Below, piece after piece: positions 53,801-60,545 of a stretch of 64,000 nucleotides of DNA (the first letter of the stretch is position 1; each line of letters opens with the position of its first letter). The stretch is from Hymenobacter sublimis (lineage in GTDB: Bacteria; Bacteroidota; Bacteroidia; Cytophagales; Hymenobacteraceae), in assembly GCF_023101345.1 (NCBI RefSeq), contig NZ_CP095849.1:28884-92883 (forward strand). Direction: 5' to 3'. The position numbers and the translations under genes are program-made. Under the pieces are notes generated by a model, which made no database searches, was not told the origin of the DNA, and saw only the letters and a program-made list of their open reading frames with translations.

Positions 53801-55225
53801 CCCATGGCCCTGTCGCAGTCGGCGGGCGCCGAAGTGCAGCGCCCCCTGGCCACCGTCGTCATCGGGGGCCTAGTGACGGCCACGCTGCTGACCCTGCTGG
53901 TGCTGCCCGTGCTTTACGCCCTCTCCGAGCGCAACAACAGGACCAAGGAAGAAGACCTGCCGCAACGAACGCCGGCCGTGCCGGTGTCGGTGCTGCTGCT
54001 CGTGCTGGGTGGGCTGCTGGCCGCAGCACCCGTCCGGGCACAGGGACCCATCACGTCCACGCAGGCCGTGGGTCAGGCCCTGCAGGCCAACGGCACGGTG
54101 CAGGGTGCCCAGCGCGCCCTGGAAGCCCAGCAGGCGTTGCGCCGCACGGCCTTTGACGTGGGCCGCACCACCATCCTGGGCACTTACGGGCAGGTGAACT
54201 CCCCGCTCTCCGACAATGTGCTGAGCATCGGCCAGTCGCTGGCCCTGCCCGGGTACTACCGCGCCCAGGCCGGCCTGAGCCAGGCCCAGATTGGCACCCG
54301 CGAACAGCAATTGGCCCAAGTGCAGGCCGAGCTCACGCGCCAGGTGCGCCTGAGCTACGAGCGGGCCGTGCACGCCCGGCACCGCCTGCGCACCCTGCGC
54401 GGGCAGGACAGCATCTACACCGAGTTCTTACGTTCAGCCCAGCTGCGCTTCAAGACCGGGGAGGTCGCCCGCCTGGAACCGGCCAACGCCCTAATTCAGC
54501 AGGGCGAGACCCAGAACCTGCTCGCCGAGGCCCAGGCCGACTACGCCGTGGCCCAACGGCAGCTGCAGGCCCTGCTGCAAACCAACGGGCCCGTGGCCAT
54601 TGCCGACAGCATCTTACGCCTGCTGCCCGCCCCGGCGGGGAGCGGGGACACGGCCACGTTAGCGGCCACCCCGCAAGCCCGGGTGCTCCAGCAGCAAATA
54701 ACCGAGCGGCGGGCCGAAACCCGCGTCGAGCAGGCCCAAGGCCTGCCCCAGGTCACGGTGGGCTACACCAACCAGTCGCTGCGCGGCACCTACGAGCTGG
54801 ACGGGCAAACCTCGACCTACGGGGCCGGCGACCGGTTCCAGAGCGTGCAGGCCGGCGTGGCCATCCCGCTGCTGCGCGGGCCCCAGAAGGCCCGGGTGCA
54901 GGCCGCCAAGCTGCAGGAGCAGGCGGCCACGACGGCCTACCAGCGCTACCAGGCCGAAGCCGCCGCCCAGCTCGATGAGCTGCGCCTGCGCCTCGTGGAG
55001 CAGCGCCGGCGGGTGCAGTTCTACGAGCAGACCGGCCTGCCCCAGGCCGACGTCATCGTGCGCCTGAGCCAGCGGGCCTACAAAGCCGGCGAAACCACCT
55101 ACTCCGAGCTCCTGCTCAACCTGGAGCGCGCCCTGAGCGTGCGAACGGCCTACCTTGACGCCGTGCTCCAGCACAACCAAACCGCCATTGACCTGGACTA
55201 CCTGCTTGGCTCCGCGGCCCAGTAA
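50807..55225 (+). CDS. czcA: CzcA-type heavy-metal RND pump fused to a TolC domain
   Basis: A 1472-residue fusion. Residues 1-1045 form the RND pump with the TM4 signature DFGLVVDGAVIIVEAIV (about 401-417), typical of Zn2+/Co2+/Cd2+ pumps (HME1/2) and unlike the CusA-like pump at 20967. Residues about 1059-1079 (VSVLLLVLGGLLAAAPVRAQ) form an internal signal peptide ending APVRAQ. Residues 1079-1472 form a TolC-like outer-membrane factor (AQAGLSQAQIGTREQQLAQV ... YKAGETTYSELLLNLERAL). Such fusions are known for Bacteroidota CusA/CzcA proteins; cleavage after the internal signal would free the channel. Confidence 0.92.
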   Translation: MFDRLIHFSIHNKLIIGILTLALVAWGGYSLSRLPIDAVPDITNNQVVVYTVAPSLAAGDIERLVSFPVEQSLATIPDRKEVRSFSRFGLSVVTIVFEDDVDIYWARQQVAERLREAESQIPEGVGRPELAPVSTGLGEVYQYLVRAKPGFEKKYDARELRTIQDWIIRRQLLGTPGVADVASFGGLLKQYEIRLDPTRLRSLNVTTEQVYQAVSRNNQNAGGAYLDQKPTAYFIRTEGLAENAADLGNIVVRNTQGGLPVLVRDVADVGLGSAVRYGAMTRNNEGEVTGGIVLMLKGANANEVIKAVKERMVTVEKSLPEGVTVDVYLERSDLVGRAINTVTKNLIEGALIVIFVLVLFLGNWRAGLVVASVIPLAMLFAISMMRLFGVSGNLLSLGAIDFGLVVDGAVIIVEAIVHRLHTHVGTASHPEGADGKLTREQMNDATYEAASKIRSSAAFGEIIILIVYLPLLALAGIEGKMFGPMAQTVAFAIVGAFILSLTYVPMMSALALSRNTAHKPNFSDRMMRWLEARYRPVLEWALRRKVVVLTSAVALFVGALLLFRTLGGEFIPQLAEGDFAIEMRTLTGSSLSYTVDKSLQAAAVLKKQFPEVKEVVAKIGAAEIPTDPMPVEAADVMVILEKDQDKWTSARTQEELAGKMAEALEVIPGVTFGFQQPIQMRFNELISGAKQDVVLKIYGEDLAQLASYAERAARLVGQVEGAEDVYVEQVTGLPQIVVKLDRNRMARFGLNAEDVNRTVQTAFAGQSAGQLFEQERRFDVVLRLAPELRQNINQVRQLLVATPGGEQIPLEQVATVDLQEGPNQIQRDDAKRRITVAFNVRGRDVESVVTELQGKVDAQMKFAPGYYTTYGGQFENLRQATERLSIAVPVALLLIFVLLFFTFKSLKQSVMIFTAIPLSAIGGVLALWLRDMPFSISAGVGFIALFGVAVLNGIVLIGYFNQLKEEGHADLYQRILEGTQVRLRPVLMTATVASLGFLPMALSQSAGAEVQRPLATVVIGGLVTATLLTLLVLPVLYALSERNNRTKEEDLPQRTPAVPVSVLLLVLGGLLAAAPVRAQGPITSTQAVGQALQANGTVQGAQRALEAQQALRRTAFDVGRTTILGTYGQVNSPLSDNVLSIGQSLALPGYYRAQAGLSQAQIGTREQQLAQVQAELTRQVRLSYERAVHARHRLRTLRGQDSIYTEFLRSAQLRFKTGEVARLEPANALIQQGETQNLLAEAQADYAVAQRQLQALLQTNGPVAIADSILRLLPAPAGSGDTATLAATPQARVLQQQITERRAETRVEQAQGLPQVTVGYTNQSLRGTYELDGQTSTYGAGDRFQSVQAGVAIPLLRGPQKARVQAAKLQEQAATTAYQRYQAEAAAQLDELRLRLVEQRRRVQFYEQTGLPQADVIVRLSQRAYKAGETTYSELLLNLERALSVRTAYLDAVLQHNQTAIDLDYLLGSAAQ

Positions 55226-55249
55226 TTCCTTCCTCTTGACCTCAACCCC

Positions 55250-56473
55250 ATGAATAAGATTGCATCCCTGGTGCTGCTGCTGGCCCTGACCTTCCAGGCC
55301 GGCTGCAGCGCCGATAAGAAAGAAAGCGCCGAGGCAGAGCCCGCCACCGAAGCCAAAGAAGCCGGCGGTGAAGCGGGTGAAGCTGCCGAGAAAGGTGAAG
55401 CCGGAGAAGCCGGTGAAGGCGAAGAAGCGTCCGACGTGGTCACCCTTTCAGCTGCCCAACAGCAGGCCGGCGGGCTGAAAACCGGCAAACTGGCCTCCCG
55501 TCCCCTGGGCGCGGGCCTGGCCGTGACGGGCACGCTGGACGTACCGCCCGAAAGCGCCGTGTCCATCACGGCCCCGCTGGGCGGCTTCGTGGAAAAGACC
55601 GAGCTGCTGCAGGGCACGCGCGTACGCAAGGGCGAGGTGCTGGCCACCATCCGCAACCCCGAGTTTGTTCAGCTACAGCAGGACTACTTGGAAACGCGCA
55701 GCCGTCTGGACTACGCCCGCGCCGAGCTGGCCCGCCAAAAGGAGCTCTACGAGCAGGAGGTGGCCCCCCAGAAAAATTACCAGCGCGCCCAGGCCGACTA
55801 CCGGGCCCTGCAGGTGCAAACCAACGCCCAGGCCGCCCGCCTGCGCCTGGCCGGTCTGCCGGTGGGCGGGAAGATAGTTACTACAGCTACGCTGCGCGCC
55901 CCGCGGGCCGGCTTCGTGCGCGCGGTCAACGTGACGGTGGGGCAAGCCGTGACGGCCACCGACGCGCTGTTTGAAATCGTGGACCCCGAGCACTTGCACG
56001 TGGAGCTGACGGTGTTCGAGCGCGACGTGGCCCGGGTGCAGAAAGGGCAGCTCATTCACTTTACGCTGGCCAGCGACTCCGCCGGCTCCCGCCGCGAGCG
56101 CACGGCCCGGGTGTACCTGGTCGGCCGCGCCATTGGCGAAGACCGCACGGTGCGGGTGCACGGCCACCTCGACAACGAGAAGGACCGCAGCCTGCTGCCG
56201 GGCCTTTACGTGCGGGCCACCATCGAGACCGGGCGCACCCAAGCCTCCACGCTGCCCGACGCCGCGCTGGTGCGCTTTGAAGGCAAGAACTACGCCTTTG
56301 CCGTCGAAGCCCCCGGCCGCTACCGCCTGGTGCCCGTGACGCTGGGCCGCAGCGAGGACGGCTACACCGAAATTACCCTGCCTGAGACCGTTCCCGCGAC
56401 GACCACCTTCGTCACGAATGGGGCCTACTCCTTGCTGGCCAAGATGAAAAACGCCGAGGAGGAGGAGGAATAA
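55250..56473 (+). CDS. czcB: RND efflux periplasmic adaptor lipoprotein (CzcB-like)
   Basis: A 407-residue adaptor. Lipoprotein signal (MNKIASLVLLLALTFQAGC, Cys19), then a Glu/Ala/Gly-rich linker, lipoyl half-motifs (SITAPLGGFVEKTELLQGTR and LRAPRAGFVRAVNVTVGQAV), a helical hairpin (QLQQDYLETRSRLDYARAEL), a barrel domain and an acidic C-terminal end (MKNAEEEEE). It lies 24 bp after the pump gene. Partner of the CzcA-TolC fusion above. Confidence 0.9.
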   Translation: MNKIASLVLLLALTFQAGCSADKKESAEAEPATEAKEAGGEAGEAAEKGEAGEAGEGEEASDVVTLSAAQQQAGGLKTGKLASRPLGAGLAVTGTLDVPPESAVSITAPLGGFVEKTELLQGTRVRKGEVLATIRNPEFVQLQQDYLETRSRLDYARAELARQKELYEQEVAPQKNYQRAQADYRALQVQTNAQAARLRLAGLPVGGKIVTTATLRAPRAGFVRAVNVTVGQAVTATDALFEIVDPEHLHVELTVFERDVARVQKGQLIHFTLASDSAGSRRERTARVYLVGRAIGEDRTVRVHGHLDNEKDRSLLPGLYVRATIETGRTQASTLPDAALVRFEGKNYAFAVEAPGRYRLVPVTLGRSEDGYTEITLPETVPATTTFVTNGAYSLLAKMKNAEEEEE

Positions 56474-56520
56474 GCACTTCCGCTACCCTTCCGTACTCAT
56501 TAGCTCTACTCACCCGCCCG

Positions 56521-56850
56521 ATGACTTATCTACGGCCCCTACTGGTCTTTTTTCTGGCCGGCCTCTGCGAAATCGGAGGGGGCTACCTGCTGTGGCAGTG
56601 GCTCAAAGCGGGCCGTCCCGGCTGGACGGGGCTGCTCGGCGCCCTGCTGCTGGTGGCCTACGGCTGGGTGGCCACCTGGCAGCCGACGTCGTTTGGCAAA
56701 ACCTACGCCGTGTACGGTGGCCTTTTCGTGGTCATGTCCATCGCCTGGGCCTGGTACTTCGACGGCTTCCGGCCCGACCGGGCGGACGTGCTCGGCGGCG
56801 CGGTCACCCTGCTGGGCATTGGCATCATCTTGTTCTGGCCCCGGGCCTAG
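56521..56850 (+). CDS. YnfA-family small membrane protein
   Basis: A 109-residue protein with four membrane helices: LLVFFLAGLCEIGGGYLLWQWL, GLLGALLLVAYGWVATW, YAVYGGLFVVMSIAWAWYF and DVLGGAVTLLGIGIILF. The E at CEIGGGYL and the overall pattern are those of YnfA (UPF0060). These proteins are related to the SMR fold, but their role is not settled. The position in a metal operon is notable. Confidence 0.85.
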   Translation: MTYLRPLLVFFLAGLCEIGGGYLLWQWLKAGRPGWTGLLGALLLVAYGWVATWQPTSFGKTYAVYGGLFVVMSIAWAWYFDGFRPDRADVLGGAVTLLGIGIILFWPRA

Positions 56851-56855
56851 TCGCT

Positions 56856-57461
56856 ATGGTCGAACTCCTCACCGGATGCCTGCTCCTGAGCCTGCTGCAC
56901 GCCGCGATTCCCAACCACTGGGCGCCGGTGCTGGCCGTGGCCCGGGCCGAGCGCTGGCCGCTGCGGCGGGCGGTGGGGGTGACGGTGGTGGCCGGGGCGG
57001 CCCACGTGCTGAGCACGGTGCTGCTGGGGTTGGCGCTGGGGTTGCTGGGCTGGCGCCTCTCGGCCCGGTTCTCGCAGGTTGCCGGCGTGGCGGCCCCGGC
57101 TTTGCTCGTGCTCATCGGCCTGCTGTATGCCTTGTCGGGGCCGGGGCATACCCACCCCGCGCGGGTACCGGCCCATCGGGGCGGCCGGGTGGTGCTGGGC
57201 TTGGCGGCCACCATGTTTCTGGCGCCTTGCCTGGAGATTCAAACCTTCTTTCTGGCCGCCGGCACCCGCGGCACGCTGGCCCTGGCGCTGGCCATGGCCA
57301 CCTACCTGGTGGTGTCCGTGGGGGCCATGAGCGCACTGGTTGCGGGGGCCTACTCGGGCATTCGCCGCCTGAACCTGGACGGCTTGGCCCACCACGAGCG
57401 TCGCCTCACCGGGGCCGTGCTCGTGCTGGTGGGGCTGGCCGGCTTTTTCGTGGACTGGTAG
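56856..57461 (+). CDS. NicO/RcnA-like membrane transporter
   Basis: A 201-residue protein with about six membrane helices: VELLTGCLLLSLLHAAIPNHWAPVL, GVTVVAGAAHVLSTVLLGLAL, FSQVAGVAAPALLVLIGLLYAL, VLGLAATMFLAPCLEIQTFFLAAG, LALAMATYLVVSVGAMSALVAG and LTGAVLVLVGLAGFFVDW. The His at LLHAAIPNHW and AAHVLST and the Cys in APCLEI resemble the metal-binding helices of NicO/RcnA nickel-cobalt exporters. The ATG at 56856 is chosen, 5 bp after the YnfA stop; a longer frame would overlap that gene. Confidence 0.72.
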   Translation: MVELLTGCLLLSLLHAAIPNHWAPVLAVARAERWPLRRAVGVTVVAGAAHVLSTVLLGLALGLLGWRLSARFSQVAGVAAPALLVLIGLLYALSGPGHTHPARVPAHRGGRVVLGLAATMFLAPCLEIQTFFLAAGTRGTLALALAMATYLVVSVGAMSALVAGAYSGIRRLNLDGLAHHERRLTGAVLVLVGLAGFFVDW

Positions 57462-57508
57462 CCCCTGGCCGGCTGCCGTCTTATTCTTTCACCTGAAACC
57501 TTCTTCTT

Positions 57509-59611
57509 ATGCCTGACCCAACCTCCCCCAATACCGACGAAGAGCTCAACACCGCCAAGCAGGTGAAGCTCGAAAACGTGGGCGCACTGAACCGCGAGCA
57601 GCTCACGCCCGAAGCCGCCGCGGCCCCCGAAGGCCACGACGTGCCCGGCCACGACCATAATGCCCCCCACCGGCCCGCCGGCAAGGCGGTCGTGAACCTG
57701 GCGGGCCAGCCCGTCATCGCACCGGCCGGCCACAGCCACGGCGACGAGGCGGCGGGCCCCAGCCTGTATATCTGGCCCGGGGTGAGCCTGGTGCTGCTGC
57801 TGGCCGGCATCGCGCTGGACTACTATAAGGTGGGCTTTTTCACCGGCTACGTGCGCCTGGCCTGGTACGGGGTGGCCTACCTGCTGGTGGGCTGGAAAGT
57901 CATCCGCTCGGCCGTCGTGAGCATTCCCTCGGGCAACATCTTCAACGAGTTTCTGCTCATGAGCCTGGCCACCATCGGGGCCTTTGCCATCGGCGAGTAC
58001 CCGGAGGGCGTGGCCGTGATGCTGTTCTACACCGTGGGCGAGCTGTTCCAGGACGCGGCCGTGAACCGCGCCAAACGCAGCATCCGGGCCCTGCTCGAAA
58101 TTCAGGCCACCGAAGTCACCGTCATCCGCAACGGCCAGCCCCAGGTGCTCGACCCCAAGCAAGTGGTGGTGGGCGATACGATTGAGGTAAAGCCCGGCGA
58201 GAAAGTGGCCCTGGACGGCACGCTGGTGAAGGGGCCCGCCAGCTTCAACACCGCCGCCCTGACCGGGGAGTCCGTGCCCCAGACCAAGCAGGCCGGGGAA
58301 GTGGTGCTGGCCGGCATGGTCAACCTCGAAAGCCTGATTCAGGTGGCCGTCACTGCCACGTACCAGGACACCAAGCTGGCCAAAATCCTGGCCATGGTGC
58401 AGGACGCCGTGGGCCGCAAGGCCAAAACCCAGCAGTTTATCACCAAGTTTGCCAAGGTCTACACGCCCATCGTGGTGCTGCTGGCTGCGTTGCTCATTGC
58501 CGTGCCCTACTTCGTGGTCGACGACTACGTGTTCCGCACCTGGCTCTACCGCTCGCTGGTCTTCCTCGTGATTTCCTGCCCCTGCGCGCTGGTGGTGAGC
58601 ATTCCGCTGGGCTACTTCGGCGGCATCGGCGCCGCCTCCCGGGCCGGCATCCTCTTCAAGGGCTCCAACTTCCTGGACGCCATGCGCGAGCTCGACACCG
58701 TGGTGATGGACAAAACCGGCACCATGACCCAGGGCGTATTTGCCGTGCAGCAGGTGCAGCCGGCCCAAGGACTTGACGCCCCGCAGCTCTTGCGCCTGGT
58801 GGGCGCCTTGGAAACCAAGTCCACCCACCCCATTGCCAAGGCCGTGGTCCAGCACGTGGGCGCCGCGGTGCAAGGCGTGTCGGTGGAAAGCGTGGAGGAA
58901 ATCAGCGGGCACGGCATGCGCGGCCGCGTGGACGGGCGCGACGTGCTGGCCGGCAATACCAAGCTGCTCACCAAGTTTAGCATTGCCTACCCGGCCGAAG
59001 TCGACCAGGTGCTGGACAGCATCGTGGTGGCGGCCGTGGACGGCAAGTACGCCGGCTACCTGACCGTGGCCGATTCGCCGAAAGAAGACGCCGCCCGCAC
59101 GGTGCAGGAGCTGCGCGCCGACGGCATCACCAAAATCGTGATGCTCTCCGGCGACAAGGACAGCATCACCCAGCGCGTGGCCAAGGAGCTCGGCATCGAC
59201 GAAGCGCACGGCGGCCTCTTGCCCGAAGACAAGGCCCGCTACGTGCAGGAGTACAAGGACGCGGGCCGCAAGCTGGCCTTCGTGGGCGATGGCGTAAACG
59301 ATGCGCCCGTCGTGGCCCTGGCCGACGTGGGCATCGCCATGGGCGGGCTGGGCTCGGACGCCACCATCGAAACCGCCGACGTGGTCATTCAAACCGACCA
59401 CCCCAGCAAGATTGCCACCGCCCGGCGCATTGCCCGCGCCACCCACACGGTGGTGTGGCAGAATATCTGGCTGGCCTTTATCGTGAAGGGCATCGTGCTG
59501 GCCCTGGGCGCGGGCGGTCTGGCCAGCATGTGGGAAGCGGTGTTTGCCGACGTGGGCGTGGCCCTGCTGGCCATCCTCAACGCCGTGCGCATCCAGCGCA
59601 TGAAGTTCTAG
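57509..59611 (+). CDS. zntA: Zn2+/Cd2+/Pb2+-type P1B ATPase (ZntA-like)
   Basis: A 700-residue exporter. There is no HMA domain; the N-terminus is instead His-rich (GHDVPGHDHNAPHRP, PAGHSHGDEAAG). Metal motif CPC at residues 357-359 in the context SCPCALVVSIPLGYFGGIG, typical of Zn/Cd/Pb pumps; phosphorylated Asp401 (MDKTGTMTQG); TGES and GDGVNDAPV motifs present. All catalytic residues intact. It is the last gene of the efflux operon before the cut lpd gene. Confidence 0.95.
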   Translation: MPDPTSPNTDEELNTAKQVKLENVGALNREQLTPEAAAAPEGHDVPGHDHNAPHRPAGKAVVNLAGQPVIAPAGHSHGDEAAGPSLYIWPGVSLVLLLAGIALDYYKVGFFTGYVRLAWYGVAYLLVGWKVIRSAVVSIPSGNIFNEFLLMSLATIGAFAIGEYPEGVAVMLFYTVGELFQDAAVNRAKRSIRALLEIQATEVTVIRNGQPQVLDPKQVVVGDTIEVKPGEKVALDGTLVKGPASFNTAALTGESVPQTKQAGEVVLAGMVNLESLIQVAVTATYQDTKLAKILAMVQDAVGRKAKTQQFITKFAKVYTPIVVLLAALLIAVPYFVVDDYVFRTWLYRSLVFLVISCPCALVVSIPLGYFGGIGAASRAGILFKGSNFLDAMRELDTVVMDKTGTMTQGVFAVQQVQPAQGLDAPQLLRLVGALETKSTHPIAKAVVQHVGAAVQGVSVESVEEISGHGMRGRVDGRDVLAGNTKLLTKFSIAYPAEVDQVLDSIVVAAVDGKYAGYLTVADSPKEDAARTVQELRADGITKIVMLSGDKDSITQRVAKELGIDEAHGGLLPEDKARYVQEYKDAGRKLAFVGDGVNDAPVVALADVGIAMGGLGSDATIETADVVIQTDHPSKIATARRIARATHTVVWQNIWLAFIVKGIVLALGAGGLASMWEAVFADVGVALLAILNAVRIQRMKF

Positions 59612-59688
59612 GCACCCTCCCGCCGGCGTTACGCGCCACGTGGCCTGGAGCTCCGGCGGGCTTTGTTCCTTCACCTCTTCTTCTTGAT

Positions 59689-60507
59689 ATGACTTCCTAC
59701 GACGTAATCATCATCGGCGCCGGCCCGGGCGGCTACGTGGCTGCCGTGCGCTGCGGCCAGCTGGGCCTGAAAACGGCCATCATTGAAAAGTACCCCACTC
59801 TGGGCGGCACCTGCCTCAACGTGGGCTGCATCCCCAGCAAAGCCGTGCTCGACTCGACCGAGTACTACCACAAGGCGGCTCACCAGTTCAGTGAGCACGG
59901 CATCGACCTGGACAACCTGCGCGTGGATTTGCCCCGCCTCATGGACCGCAAGGACCGCGTGGTGCAAAAAGTTTGCAAGGGCGTGGAGTTCCTGATGAAG
60001 AAAAACAAGGTGGACGTGGTGCAGGGCGTGGCCTCCTTTGTCAACGCCACCACCGTGCGCGTGCAGCCTCCGGAAGGGGGCAGTGGGGAAGAAAAGCAGC
60101 TCACGGCGCCCAACATCGTCATCGCCACTGGCTCCAAGCCCAGCACCTTGCCCTTCATCACCCTGGACAAGGAGCGCATCATCACCAGCACCGAAGCCCT
60201 GGCCCTGCGCCAGTTGCCCAAGCACTTGATTATTGTCGGGGGCGGGGTCATCGGCTTGGAAATGGGCTCGGTGTATGCCCGCCTGGGCAGCCAGGTGTCG
60301 GTGGTCGAATACACGGACGGCATCATTCCCACCATGGACCGCACCCTGGGCAAGGAACTGCTGCGCTCGCTGAAAAAGCAGGGCCTGGCGTTTTACCTGT
60401 CGCACAAGGTCACGGCCGTGACGCGCGAAGGAGATACCGTGAAGCTGACGGCCACCCCGGCCGCCGGTGGGGCCGACCTGCAGCTGGAGGGCGACTACTG
60501 CCTAGTG
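59689..60507 (+). pseudogene. lpdA: Dihydrolipoyl dehydrogenase, 5' part, cut by a Tn3-family transposon
   Basis: Starts at ATG 59689. The visible 273 residues contain the FAD-binding GAGPGGYVAA motif, the redox disulfide GGTCLNVGCIPSK (Cys pair about residues 42-47) and the NAD-binding GGGVIGLEMGS. The protein then leaves the family sequence where the transposon begins (...EGDYCLV, then IR codons), so about 190 C-terminal residues, including the dimer interface and catalytic His, are missing here. The reading frame runs 26 more codons into the transposon and stops at 60585. The gene is probably non-functional, unless the C-terminal half is restored beyond the transposon. Confidence 0.9.
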
Positions 60508-60545
60508 GGGGTTCTTCTTCCAAAAGGGCGGATTTACACGCTAAG
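60508..60545. repeat. 38-bp terminal inverted repeat of the Tn3-family element
   Basis: Begins GGGGTTCTTCTTCC and ends ACACGCTAAG; both ends and the 38-bp length are typical of Tn3-family elements. The transposase stop codon lies inside it. The other end is outside the window. Confidence 0.85.
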
